Below are positions 23,256-33,282 of a DNA stretch of 64,000 nt, piece by piece; the first letter of the stretch is position 1; each line of letters starts with the position of its first letter. The translations under genes and the position numbers were made by a program. The DNA lies in assembly GCA_028571685.1 (NCBI GenBank), contig CM053148.1, forward strand, positions 92,836,001 to 92,900,000, written 5' to 3'. This stretch comes from Heterohyrax brucei (taxonomy: Eukaryota > Chordata > Mammalia > Hyracoidea > Procaviidae). The notes beneath the pieces are model-generated. The model searched no databases. It saw only the letters and a program-made list of their open reading frames with translations, and was not told where the DNA came from.

Positions 23256-23455
23256 GAGGCCTGGTGATTCAATGGTTAAGTCATCAGCTGCTAATTGAAA
23301 GATTTGCAGTTAGAACTCATCATCTACTCCACAAGAGAAAAGACCTGGTGATCTGTTCCCATAAAGATTATACTCCAGAGAATCTTATGAGACAGTTATA
23401 CTCTGTCTTATAGAGTTGTTATGAGTCAGAAATGACACTATGGCCCTAAACAGTA
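23255..23455 (+). mobile_element. long AfroSINE variant
   Basis: Plus copy: GAGGCCTGGTGATTCAATGG head, extra middle block with AAAGACCTGGTGATCTGTTC, tail GTTATGAGTCAGAAATGAC. Its head is near-identical to the scrap at 23055. Confidence 0.82.
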
Positions 23456-23472
23456 ACTGTATATGTGTATAT

Positions 23473-23500
23473 ATGTGTGTGTGTGTGTGTGTGTGTATAC
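23473..23500. repeat. (TG)n microsatellite
   Basis: GTGTGTGTGTGTGTGTGTGT run. Confidence 0.9.
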
Positions 23501-23503
23501 ATA

Positions 23504-23666
23504 CGGGAAACCCTGGCATTGTGGTGCTCAAGAGTTATGTCTACTAACCAAAACTTGGCAGTTTCAATCCACCAAGCACTCCTTGGAATCAATGGGGAGG
23601 TTCTGCTTTCTCCTATGGAGTTGTTATGAGTCAGAATTGATTCAGTGGGAACTTTTTTGTCTTTGT
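23504..23666 (+). mobile_element. AfroSINE
   Basis: Plus copy: CGGGAAACCCTGGCATTGTG head, tail GAGTCAGAATTGATTCAGTG. Its tail is followed directly by the micro-insert at 23671. Confidence 0.88.
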
Positions 23667-23705
23667 CATTTCGACGGCACTTGGCTTTGCACTTGGCTTG
23701 GCATT
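23667..23705 (+). mobile_element. 31-nt tail insertion with 4-bp duplication
   Basis: CATT at 23667-23670 and 23702-23705 flank an insert beginning TCGACGGCACTTGGCTTTG and ending GCACTTGGCTTGG. The motif GGCACTTGGCTTTGG is the one seen at 26994, 34053 (reverse), 49761 and 55907 (reverse). Confidence 0.55.
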
Positions 23706-24038
23706 ATATATCATATGCACATATTATCATGTTTATGTATCATATATATTATTTACCCAGTGACTGTAGAAACAAAGCAAGTGACATTTAGGAAGAGCTT
23801 GAGATACTGTATGAGTACATGTTGTATACTTAATACATTTTAAGAAATTTTATTTTGATAACTGTTGATAACATGTTTAGGTTGGAATATTTCTTAATTT
23901 TGTTATGTGTTATGGAAAGAATTTTTTCACATTCTTTGACCCAAAGGGGACTCACAGCATTTTGAACACAAGGCAATAATCATCACTAGATTATATTATA
24001 AATGATGTTGTATTCCTTATATAGCTACATAGCTTATG
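23706..24038. other. no recognised feature
   Basis: AT-rich, nothing supported. Confidence 0.5.
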
Positions 24039-24235
24039 TTTTAGTCACTTAGTACTGTTCCAACAGAAAATACCATGAGTGGATGGCTTCATGAAGAGAA
24101 ACTTTATTGTCACAGTCTGGTAAGCTACAGATCCATTTCCAAGCTACAAGTCCACTCAGTAACAAATTATCACAGTCCAGTAGGCTGAGTCCAAATTCGA
24201 TGACTCTTGAACTCCTGCATCTATAAGGATCATTA
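24039..24235 (-). mobile_element. MaLR-type LTR fragment (antisense)
   Basis: AGAAAATACCATGAGTGGATGG ... GAGAAACTTTATTGTCACAG resembles the antisense MaLR 3' part seen at 3545-3640. Contains a local repeat (CACAGTCTGGTAAGCTAC / CACAGTCCAGTAGGCTGA). Confidence 0.58.
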
Positions 24236-24509
24236 GAAAGGATAGATGTTAACCAACCAGTCATACAAGTAAACTGAAAACTCCCAAGTCAAGAACTGTT
24301 TCTAACAGCTAAAATAAACAGGAGAGGAAGGAGGCTGAGTTGTTCTCTGAGAACTTGGAATAAAAATTTTAAGTAAATTATTATCAACTAGAGAGCAAAG
24401 AAAGTTGCTTCATTGTTTTGACAAAGCACCGAAGAATGAATGGGGGTAGAGTCAAGGAAAGTTTTCAGACAGGAAAAAAAGTACCTGGTCAGGCTTTGTG
24501 GGGAGAGAA

Positions 24510-24722
24510 GCAACCTGTTTGCCAGCGGAGTCAAGCTCAGACTCACGGTGACTCCGTGGATGTCAGTGTAGAAATGTGTCCCAAGGGGGTTTAATGGCAG
24601 TTTTTTTTTTTTTTTCATAACTTGATCACCACACCTTTCTTGCACGACCGGTCTGAGCGGACTCACACCTGTAACATTTCGTTTAGCAGCTGAGTGTTTT
24701 AATCTTTTGCCCAGCGTGATGC
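24510..24722 (-). mobile_element. long AfroSINE variant with poly-T insertion
   Basis: Plus strand begins CTGTTTGCCAGCGGAGTCAA and ends GTTTAGCAGCTGAGTG near the head. A T14-15 run at about 24601-24615 lies in the middle. Confidence 0.6.
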
Positions 24723-25589
24723 AACTGCAAAAGAAACTGATACCCTGTGCAAACAAGGCTGCAGAAACAAGGTGAAACTTGGTTATAAGATCAGGTTGTT
24801 GAAATAGAAAAAGCCAGAGGATCTTAATAAGGTTAACGTAGGCTGTGCTAAGTACATTTTTGCATTTCTACTAAAGATCAATAGAAAACTACTCTGGGAC
24901 TGTAAACAGGGTCTGTGTTTATGAGAGAAACACATGGACAAGATCATATTGGTTGCTTTGGAAACATGTTTTGAAGAAGAGTTTGAAGGGGTGGGCAAAG
25001 GGATACGTTAGGGAAGAACTCAGAAGCTAAAAGAGTTGTTCAGATATAGGTCTACGACAGTGTAGGACAGACTGCTGGTGCTGAGAGGACAGACAGATTT
25101 AAAAGGTATTAAGCAAACCAAAGATCTAGGGATTTTCTGAAGAACTGGGCATAAGCTGGAGGCAGAAGGTGGTCTGAGCTACATGGCAAAGGTTTGCTTA
25201 CATAACTGTTAAGTTCTTGGTGTTGCATCAAAGATGAATGTGTACAATTATCTGAAAAATCCATATATTGTTTTAAAAAAAGCATTTTTTAAATTACAAA
25301 TTCATGTAAAATCATATATAATAGCAATGTAAGTGGAAACCAGAAACAGCTACAGAAATCTAGCTGTATTCTATTAAAGGGATAAGTTAAAATAGAAAAG
25401 TTATGATCCTGCTTTTATAACTTTTTTGTCTTTAGAAGTGTAGCTATTTTTCAGAAAAACAAGTAATTATGCAACTGTGTTTGGGATTTTGATTTTCTTA
25501 CGATTTAATGAATAAATATCTACAAAATTCTTAGTTATGGTTTCTAAGGCAGCAGATATCAATAGATAGGACTCACATAAATACAAGTT
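24723..25589. other. no recognised gene or repeat
   Basis: No feature supported. The open frame at 24783-24998 has no motif. Confidence 0.5.
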
Positions 25590-25748
25590 GGTGCCTTGGT
25601 GACACAGTGGTTAAGGGTCTGGCTGCTAATCAAAAGCCTGTTAGGTCAAATCTACCAGCCGCTTCTTGGGTACCTTGTAGGGCAGTTCTACTCTGTCCTA
25701 TGGAGTCTCTGTGAGTCGGAATCCACTGGACAGTAATGGCTTTGGATA
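25590..25748 (+). mobile_element. AfroSINE
   Basis: Plus copy: GGTGCCTTGGTGACACAGTGG head, tail GTGAGTCGGAATCCACTGG. Confidence 0.9.
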
Positions 25749-26685
25749 TTTTGGCCTTAAACACAAGTTTATTTGGAACCCTCAAAAATTTAAAAGTATC
25801 AATGAGTTCTGAAAACAATACAATTGAGAATCAATGGTGATGAAGAATGGAAAAAAGTGGATGCCCAGGAGATATGTTAGGAGGTAATCATAATAGCCAT
25901 AAAGGTAAGGAAAATAATTTAGATAAGGTAGTCATATTAAGCATGGAGAGAAAACAATTGATTTAGAAAAATTCATTTAAAAAAATGAATGTGGTAACTG
26001 ATTGACTATCTGGGCAGCAGGAAAGGGGACAGTCAGACAAGGTCGAGTTTCTGAGTCTGAGCGGAGAAAGAAGACCTGTGAGCTGAGTTACGCAGTGAAA
26101 GTAGAACAAGAATGAAACAAAAAGATGTTAGTAAGTAACAGAAGTTATGAAAGTCGCTTAAAATCCTCCTAAATATTTGTCAGCACAGAACAAGGTTAAT
26201 TACATCATTGCTCTGTATTTCAAAGGCAGGACTTCTAAAATAAAGCCAACATTCATTAATTTTTAGAATAATATTGTGTAAGTCAGCATTGTAAGTATGA
26301 GTGGAAGGAATGAATAAAATGTTACATATGACTATATTAAATACAGTTGTAGTGGTTAGACTGCCACACCAACCAAAGTCCCTGGAGTCAGTTTCCTTTC
26401 GATAAATAAACCTCCTAATTCTCTTTATCGGCTGATGCATTTTCTTATTTTTAGAAACCGTGATTGTATGTAGTCACTACAAAACTGCTGACTGTGATCC
26501 ACTAACATTTGTAGTTGAAGTTAGTTCTCACTGTAGAATAAGTTTTAACCATATGTGGAATATGAGGTTTCCTCATAGCCCAATTTCACTTTTTGAATTG
26601 AAATGACTTAAAATTATTAGGGTATAAAATTGAATTAATAAAAGTGAATACATTTGGCCAGTATTTGGGTGTGACTGTTCTGATA
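25749..26685. other. no recognised gene or repeat
   Basis: AT-rich, nothing supported. The open frame at 26180-26440 lacks recognisable features. Confidence 0.5.
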
Positions 26686-26847
26686 TGGAAACCCTGGTGG
26701 TATAGTGGTTAAGTACTACATCTGCTAACCAAAAGGTTGGCAGTTCAAATCTGTCCGGCTCCCCTTGGAGACTCTATGGAGCAGTTCTACTCTGTCCTAT
26801 AGGGCTGTTGTAAGTCAGAATCAACTCAACAGTGGGTGTGATTTCAG
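26686..26847 (+). mobile_element. AfroSINE
   Basis: Well-preserved plus copy: TGGAAACCCTGGTGGTATAG head, GGCAGTTCAAATCTGTCC B-box region, GTAAGTCAGAATCAACTC tail. Confidence 0.93.
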
Positions 26848-26989
26848 TTTATTCTGATATACTCTCTTTTAAGAAATAGCATCAATCAGAAAATCTTCTA
26901 ATGTTCATATACCTTATCATAATGTAGGACCATGTAGATGATTTAAAAAATGAAAAGCTGCTTTTTCATAACACGTGATATATAACTCC

Positions 26990-27012
26990 CTATGGCACTT
27001 GGCTTTGGCTAT
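26990..27012 (+). mobile_element. possible 15-nt tail insertion
   Basis: CTAT at 26990-26993 and 27009-27012 flank GGCACTTGGCTTTGG. The insert is an exact match to the motif core in the other micro-inserts, but the 4-bp duplication is weak evidence alone. Confidence 0.4.
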
Positions 27013-27587
27013 TCCCTGGGAAGAAAATATATTTTCCCTATGTGCTCATCAATCTCATCACTTTGATTGGTACTTAAAATTAAAAGAAGTGGGATGGAGT
27101 ATGTTAGTAGAAATCTGGAAGACTGATAAATTAAAATAAACTGCTTTAATATTCACTTTGTGGAATACTATTAGCATTCCTGTCATTATCCAATAAAACT
27201 GTCACCTTAAATATTGTATCTCTAGAATAATAATTAAAATCTAATATGGTAAGCAATTCAACCTGCTTGCTTCTAATTTCTGGATAATGAGATTTAGGTG
27301 ATCGTGTAACATTATTACAAATTATTATTGCAATTTAATGTAATTATACTACTGAAATACAAATTGTTTAAGGTGTACACATACATTAGCATTTCTCTGT
27401 TTTCAAATACCATTTCTCATTTCTGTATTCTACGGATATGTGCACAAAGTCATTAAAAATAGTACAACCTTGAAATACTAATATAACTGATAACATACTT
27501 ATTTAAGCTCTGTAGTTTGAGTTTCACAATGGCTTCTTAAATGAATAACAGTAAAAACTAGATACAGCAGGATAGATGTTTCATTCA
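27013..27587. other. no recognised feature
   Basis: AT-rich, nothing supported. Confidence 0.5.
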
Positions 27588-27925
27588 GAGCAAACCCACA
27601 TGATATCAGTGTAGAATTACACTCCACAGGGTTTTCCATGGAAACTCAGTGGCATAGTGATTAAGTACTACGTCTACTAACTAAAAGGTTGACAGTCTGA
27701 ATCCACCAGATGCTCCTTGGAAACTCTGTGCAGCAGTTCTACCCTGTCCTCTGGGGGTTTTATGAGTCGGAACTGACTCAGGAGCAGTGGGTTTGGGTTT
27801 TCAAAAGCTAATATTTTGGAAATAGACTGCCAGGCCTTTCTTGTGAGGCACTTTTGAGTGGGCCTTAAATCTCCAAATATGCAGTTAGCAACCACCTCCG
27901 TTAGTGGTTTGCACCACTCAGAAAC
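27588..27925 (-). mobile_element. long AfroSINE variant, split by a younger SINE
   Basis: The left part (27588-27638, AGCAAACCCACATGATATCA to CACAGGGTTTTC) and right part (27800-27925, AGCTAATATTTTGGAAATAG to GTGGTTTGCACCACTCAG) join into one minus-strand SINE. The break is filled by the plus-strand AfroSINE at 27640-27805. GGGTTTTC is repeated at both junctions. Confidence 0.72.
27640..27805 (+). mobile_element. AfroSINE nested in another SINE
   Basis: Plus copy: CATGGAAACTCAGTGGCATAG head to GGAGCAGTGGGTTTGGG tail. Confidence 0.88.
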
Positions 27926-29639
27926 TACTCTTAAATTAATAGTAGTACGCAAGCAAACAACAGAGATCCTGGTCAAAATCCATGCACAGTGAAGGCTTAT
28001 CAAATTAATTTTCAGGTTAACTTTCACTAAAATGAATTTCTCATGCTATAAATACTACTACTGAGTAAGTTAACATCTGAATTCCAGTATTACCTGTTAT
28101 TAATAATTGGAAACAACACTGAACATAAAATTATGTCTCAAGTATAGTCACACACACTTATCTTTAATTCATCATACATTCGAGCTGCTATGGAAATATT
28201 TGTTAACTTTACTCTGAGAAGCCTGAATGATTTAAGGATTAGTGTGAATAGACATTCAGCTTTTAAAAATTGCTTATGATTCTTGGATGCCAAGTGACAA
28301 ATACCTAACTCAAACAAATTTAGGAAAAAAAAACAGTATTTTTTCCAATAGTTCAGTGAAACTGTAAACAACAAATGGCAGAAATAACATCAGTTTATGA
28401 ACAACTGGACTAGGGACTGGAATTCAACTGAGAACTTCTTCATGCTGCTTTTTTTTTTTTCTTGCAATACACTAGTTTCATCTTCTTTAATTTTAAAATG
28501 CTCTTCTCTGAACAGCAGCAAATATAACAACTGACTTAGGTTTTTATGACTTACAATTTCCACCACTGTAAAAAGGTTGTCTTCTTTACTTCAGATCAAT
28601 GGCTTGAAAAACTCCAGACAAGAAATCTGATGGAGTAATCTGGGTCAGTTGCTCACCTGTGGACTAATCAGCCTTGATCTCCTGTATTTTTATTAGCCCA
28701 GCTTGGGCTGTAGCTTAAGGAATTCATTTACTCATGGATTAAGGAGATTTCCCTAGGAAGCTGGGAGCATTTGGGGCCCACTTAGCTGAATAAGAGGCCA
28801 TTGCAGAGAAGGAGGAAATAATGTTAGTCTTAGAGCTGCCGCAATAGCTAACTACTGTATCTGTTTTTTGACATTTCACAGACTCAGTGCAAAACTCTGT
28901 TAGAACTAGCATTTACGTATAAATATTTCTCTGGCTTCATCATTACTTGCTATTTACAAGTTTCTATTAACTTAAAATGCTACATAAATGTTCTTGGAAA
29001 TACAGATCGAACTCATGTGTACCCCAGTCAGCAAGTTTTCTCAGTCAACATTTAGATGTCACACATAATGTTTTATCTTTCCTCTCAAATTCCCTTTGGT
29101 AATATTGCCACTTTCCAACAATATCCAAAGGATTAACTCTACAGTTGTTAGCTGCCAAAAGCTCCCTAGCCAGTACAAGAAGGAATACTGTTATGGAGGT
29201 CCTTTAGCGTCGTTGTGGAGACTTTCCGTGGAATGCCTGTCCCAGCTCATCCAGCATCTCAGGCAAAGCTTCTTTCATCAAACCTGGTGATACCAGCCAA
29301 GTCAGCCATATACCAGTCACTGTCAGTGTCTAAAGCACTAGAGGTGGGAAAGCATCCCTTCTAGCAGAACACTGGAAAGTCTTTATATTCAGGCTAAGCA
29401 GATAGAGAAATAGGGTATGGTTAAAAATAAAGTGAAGAAAGTAAATAACTCAGAGAACAAAAGAGAGGAACTAGAAATAAAAACATAATTGTTATAAACT
29501 CAGTAGGACAGTGTTCAAAGTAAACAACACAGAAGAAATGTAAAAAATAAATAACAATTACTGAAAAATCATAACAAATCAGTAAAATTTGAAGAGAAGG
29601 GAAGATTATTTCAAGGAGTTCTATGTAGATTTCTCTTTC
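27926..29639. other. repeat-poor stretch without recognised gene
   Basis: About 1.7 kb with no recognised element. Short open frames at 28138-28374 and 29096-29290 show no motif. Confidence 0.5.
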
Positions 29640-30360
29640 ATCCCTCCCCATAAAAGAAAGAAAATGAGACAAATAGAAGACACTAAATAAGCAAAAGAAA
29701 TGTTTGAATGAATTATTCCTGAACTCGGGAAGATAATAGTTCTCAGACTGAAAGGCCCACAGAATACTAACTCATGGAAAAATGACTTAATACTTAACCC
29801 ATTATTATTAAAGTTTGGAGCAAGAATAATGATAATACTAAGTAACAATCAAATTCATCTAGAAAAGAGCAAGGAAACAGTTGGTGTCATAACTTTTATT
29901 TGTAAATAGGGTGTCGGAAGAAAAAAGTCATTGTCGTAAAACTTTCAATTCAATAATTTTATATCTACTGAAATCAGTAATCAAGAAAACATTGTAAATT
30001 AACACATTTTCAGAAATGAAAAGTGAAAAAGACTTACCTCCCATGTGTTTTTCCTGAAAATAGAAAAAAAAAATTATTTGGATACGCACTCCATGTAAAT
30101 GAAGAAGAAACTCTGGAGTACAGAAGACAATGAGGTTCAAATAATATTTCCAATGGATTTTGAATGTAATAAGGAAAAACTCCAGAAATACAGCAGCAGG
30201 ACTAAAGATTAACTAGTCTACAGAGGAACAAAACACAAACAAAAACCAACACCACTTTGAGAAACGCTGCAATAAAGGTACAGGATGATCTCAATGAAGT
30301 GGATTACATTATCCTATGTCAATGAAAGTAAATAAATTTCTGGGAAAAAAATCTATTTTA
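29640..30360 (+). mobile_element. ancient L1 (L1M-type) fragment
   Basis: Resembles an old mammalian L1: 'gaactcgggaagataa ... agactgaaaggcccacagaatac' and GACTTACCTCCCATGTG match a widely dispersed L1M segment. Multiple indels, no coding capacity. Confidence 0.55.
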
Positions 30361-30406
30361 AAAAATTCTAATTAGAAAGCAAACTAAATGAAACATGCTT
30401 GAACTG

Positions 30407-30900
30407 TGTCACAGATTCAGCTGTGTCTCCCCCAAAATGAATGTAGCAATTTGTCTGGGTGATGATTCCTAGTGGCGTGTGATTGCCCTCTGTTTTACAG
30501 TTGTCCTATGTTGTAAATCTCAATCTCTGCCTGTGGCTAATAGACTGGATTGTGTTAGAGAGGGTTAGGGTAGAAATTTAACACTCTTTCTAAGGTCATG
30601 TCTCTGCTCCGGTGTAAAGGGAGTTTCTTTGCAATGTGGCTTGTATCACCTTTTATCCTATAAGAGATATAAGGAAAAACAAGCAGAGAATTGGGGACCT
30701 TGCAGCATTGAGAAAGCAGCACTGGGAGCAGAGTGCATCCTTCAGATCTGAGATTCCTGCACCCAGAGGCTCTCAGACCAAGGAGCCAGCACCCTAAATT
30801 CAGACTTCTAACCCACTGCACTGGGAGAGAATAAACTTTTCTTTGTTAAAATCATCCACTCATGGCATTTCTGTTAGAGAAATACCTGATAACTAAAACA
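30407..30900 (+). mobile_element. MaLR-type solo LTR, complete
   Basis: Begins TGTCACAGATTCAGCTGTGTC and ends ACCTGATAACTAAAACA, with a perfect 5-bp target duplication AACTG at 30402-30406 and 30901-30905. It carries an AATAAA signal at 30830-30835 about 65 bp before the 3' end, as expected for an R/U5 region, and CACCTTTTATCCTATAAGAG upstream. 494 bp with no internal region, so a solo LTR. Homologous copies lie at 13946 and 50001. Confidence 0.9.
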
Positions 30901-30905
30901 AACTG

Positions 30906-31473
30906 TTCATTTCCAGAGTGAGAAAGTGAAATACAATCCAACTTCTAGCCTCTATTAACTTCAGAAGGAAGTTGTATTTTCATAAACATAAGAAATTAAA
31001 TGTTGCATTTTCAATTTTCTACTCAAACACTATTGCACAGAGCATATAAATTAAATTTAAAATAAAAATGAAAGACAAATAGCATTTACTATGAAAATAT
31101 GAAGTACAAATGGAGTCAGTTAAAAAATGTATGGCAGGTGGTAGGCAAGAGAACACTAGTGATAGTCAAAATATGATCATCTGACAGAATGAACTGTTAG
31201 ACTTTTAAGTGACGTCTCAAAGACTTTAAATTATACACACACTCACTGAGTGTGGGGGATAAGCGAGTGCATATGTGTGTGTGTATGTATGACAGAGACT
31301 GCATGTAGTTTAACTGAATTTGGTTTCTGGTGTTTCCTAGAAGGCAGATAGAAACTCTTGTTCACAGTAAGTAGACAGATTAGGTCAAAAGGCATAGTAT
31401 TAAAGAAACAGATATGATAGAAAAACTTCGTGTTGTACTGGTGGGGAGTAAGGGAGGTGTTTATGTGTGTATG
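30906..31473. other. no recognised feature
   Basis: AT-rich, with (TG)n-like runs at about 31270-31285. Nothing supported. Confidence 0.5.
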
Positions 31474-31477
31474 TACA

Positions 31478-32022
31478 TGAGGTCTGACAATTAAGTCTGA
31501 GAACTTATTTGCTCTGGCCAAGCCAAGTGCCGTCACTGCTGAATATCACTATGGTCACCTTCGAAGAACTCCCCTTGGGAAGCTGTGCACCAGCGCCAGC
31601 ACCTAGTCCACCTTTCAAAGCAATTTTGAAACTCTTTCCAGGAAGGCCTTTGTGCACAGTTGCAGTCCTCAAACTTAATTGTACAGTTGTCTGTGAGGAA
31701 GTTTTTACCCAGTAAACAAATAACTGTATTGGAATATCCACTCTGCTCACCTGATCTGGCCCCTAATGACTTTTTTTCTTTGCACAAAGGTAAAGGAAAT
31801 ATTGAAAGGAAGACATTTGGATGACATTCAGGACATCAAGGGTAATACCATGGCAGCTCTGATGGCCATTCCAGAAAAATAGTTTCCAAATTACTTTGAA
31901 ATGTGGACTAGTCTCTGGATTTGGTGCACAGCTCCCCAAGGGGACTACTTCAAAGGTGACCATAGTGATATGTAGTGACATTTCTTCTAGGATGAGTTCG
32001 TGAACTTACTTGTCAGGCCACA
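31478..32022 (+). mobile_element. foldback mariner relic, copy B
   Basis: Same design as 2868-3429. The left arm 31478-31646 is the inverted counterpart of the right arm 31869-32022. The core between them encodes, in broken frames, the transposase region with a GlnIleThrValLeu-type strand and the third catalytic Asp, then the C-terminal tail. Flanking dinucleotides are CA (31476-31477) and TA (32023-32024), compatible with the TA target of mariner. A stop (TAG) interrupts the transposase frame at about 31879. A short replaced patch lies at 31517-31534. Confidence 0.82.
31517..31534 (-). mobile_element. motif patch within mariner left arm
   Basis: CCAAGCCAAGTGCCGTCA stands where the other mariner copies have 'agaaaaagtgctacatacc'-type sequence. 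It matches the micro-insert motif on the minus strand but replaces rather than adds length. Confidence 0.4.
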
Positions 32023-32128
32023 TATGTGTGGAGATAACTTTCTCTGAACTATGCAGTTGTTTTTCATGTTCATTTATGTATTGCAAAATAAAATACATAA
32101 TTTGTTGGTGCATTTTACCTTCATTAGA

Positions 32129-33086
32129 TGCTGAGGCCCGTCACCCACAAAAGCCTCTGTGAACAAAGTTAGAAGCCTATGTCATGACGGGCAGAGGCAT
32201 CTCACCCGTGACATATTTCTGGCCATACTCTCCTTGATAATATTTTGCAACCTAATCAAACTTTCCTCAAAAATATCCTCTTATCTCCTGGCACAAGGAT
32301 CAAAGAAGAAGAGTTTTACAACCCCCTTGGGAATACCCAGCCTGGGAATACTGAGGCCAACCCAGCTTCACTGGCTTCCCCCATCTGCACTTCCCCCTCC
32401 ACATGTGAAATACAAGATTTCAGAAAAGCCCTGGGGAGCTCCCCAGGGAAGACACTACACACAGCCTTTCTACCCCCTACATCAGGAAGACAGATAGGCT
32501 TCCAAGTTTGTTATATTTGGTATGGCAAATAGACAAATACAAGAAATACGCTTCTTAGAACAGTTTAAGAGAGGCTTAGAGTGGGGGATGGTGGGCACTT
32601 ATTGTCCCCACAGGAAGAGACAAAAAGAGCAAAGAAGAAACAAATATACAGTCAGTGTATAACTGACAGGAAGTGTATTCCCTCTTCCTGTACCTTTGAC
32701 CTCGAATTATAGATAGAGTTAGTTGAGCTCAAGGATTAACCTTGTTCTGACTGTTGATTGTAATCACAAATATATTTGTCTCGGACCATTATGTAGAAGG
32801 CCCTAATGATTAACATGAAAAAAGACCACAATGCATCAGTTCTTTCCTAGCTAACAGAGAGGACCCTAATAATTACCATGAAAAGAGACCACGAGGTACC
32901 AACTTCTTACTAGCTAATAGCTTATGTGGTCAAAGAGCAGTCACCTCATTGAATATAAAAATAAAGAAAGACAGGCCTTAGCGAGCTGCCATTCTTCAGA
33001 CTTCAAGTTGTCTCAGTCTCATTTCTTTCTTTCGCCAATGCCGCTCCGTCCCTTCGTGGTCCTAAAACCCTGCTGAGGCTGGCTAC
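32129..33086 (+). mobile_element. probable solo LTR
   Basis: Bounded by TTAGA at 32124-32128 and 33087-33091. It begins TGCTGAGGCCCG and has a promoter-like end: GAATATAAAAATAAAGAAAG (TATA-like and AATAAA overlapping) at about 32953, followed by a CT-rich U5-like stretch with TCTTTCTTTCGCC. The U3-like part has an imperfect direct repeat of about 65 bp (about 32798-32860 and 32861-32922). The 3' terminal bases are not the canonical CA, which lowers confidence. No retroviral genes are present. Open frames at 32159-32532 are not conserved-looking. Confidence 0.6.
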
Positions 33087-33235
33087 TTAGAGTTTAGCAT
33101 TACATAAGCATGGTAACCCATAGTATAGTCACCTCATTAACTCTCCAGATGTGTATGCACTCGCTTGAGCTTCAGATTAGACAAGTTCAGGTTCATGCAA
33201 GGACCTCTATTACATATACCTGTGAAAAGACATTG

Positions 33236-33282
33236 TGTGTGTGTGTACATACATATGTATATATATATATATATACATATAT
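33236..33282. repeat. (TG)n(TA)n microsatellite
   Basis: GTGTGTGTGTACATACATAT then (TA)n. The RTE that follows appears to have inserted into it, since (TA)n resumes at its 3' end. Confidence 0.85.

Noticed and set aside
23463-23843. 126-codon plus frame
   Set aside because: Reads through (TG)n, an AfroSINE and a micro-insert; an artefact of repeats.
26686-26760. tRNA-like head with A and B boxes
   Set aside because: This and about 50 similar sites are SINE heads. None folds as an intact tRNA gene by eye, and each is followed by the SINE body.
32129-33086. Overlapping open frames (112 and 95 codons) at 32159-32532 as a possible gene
   Set aside because: No start context, motif or conservation signal; they fall inside a probable solo LTR.
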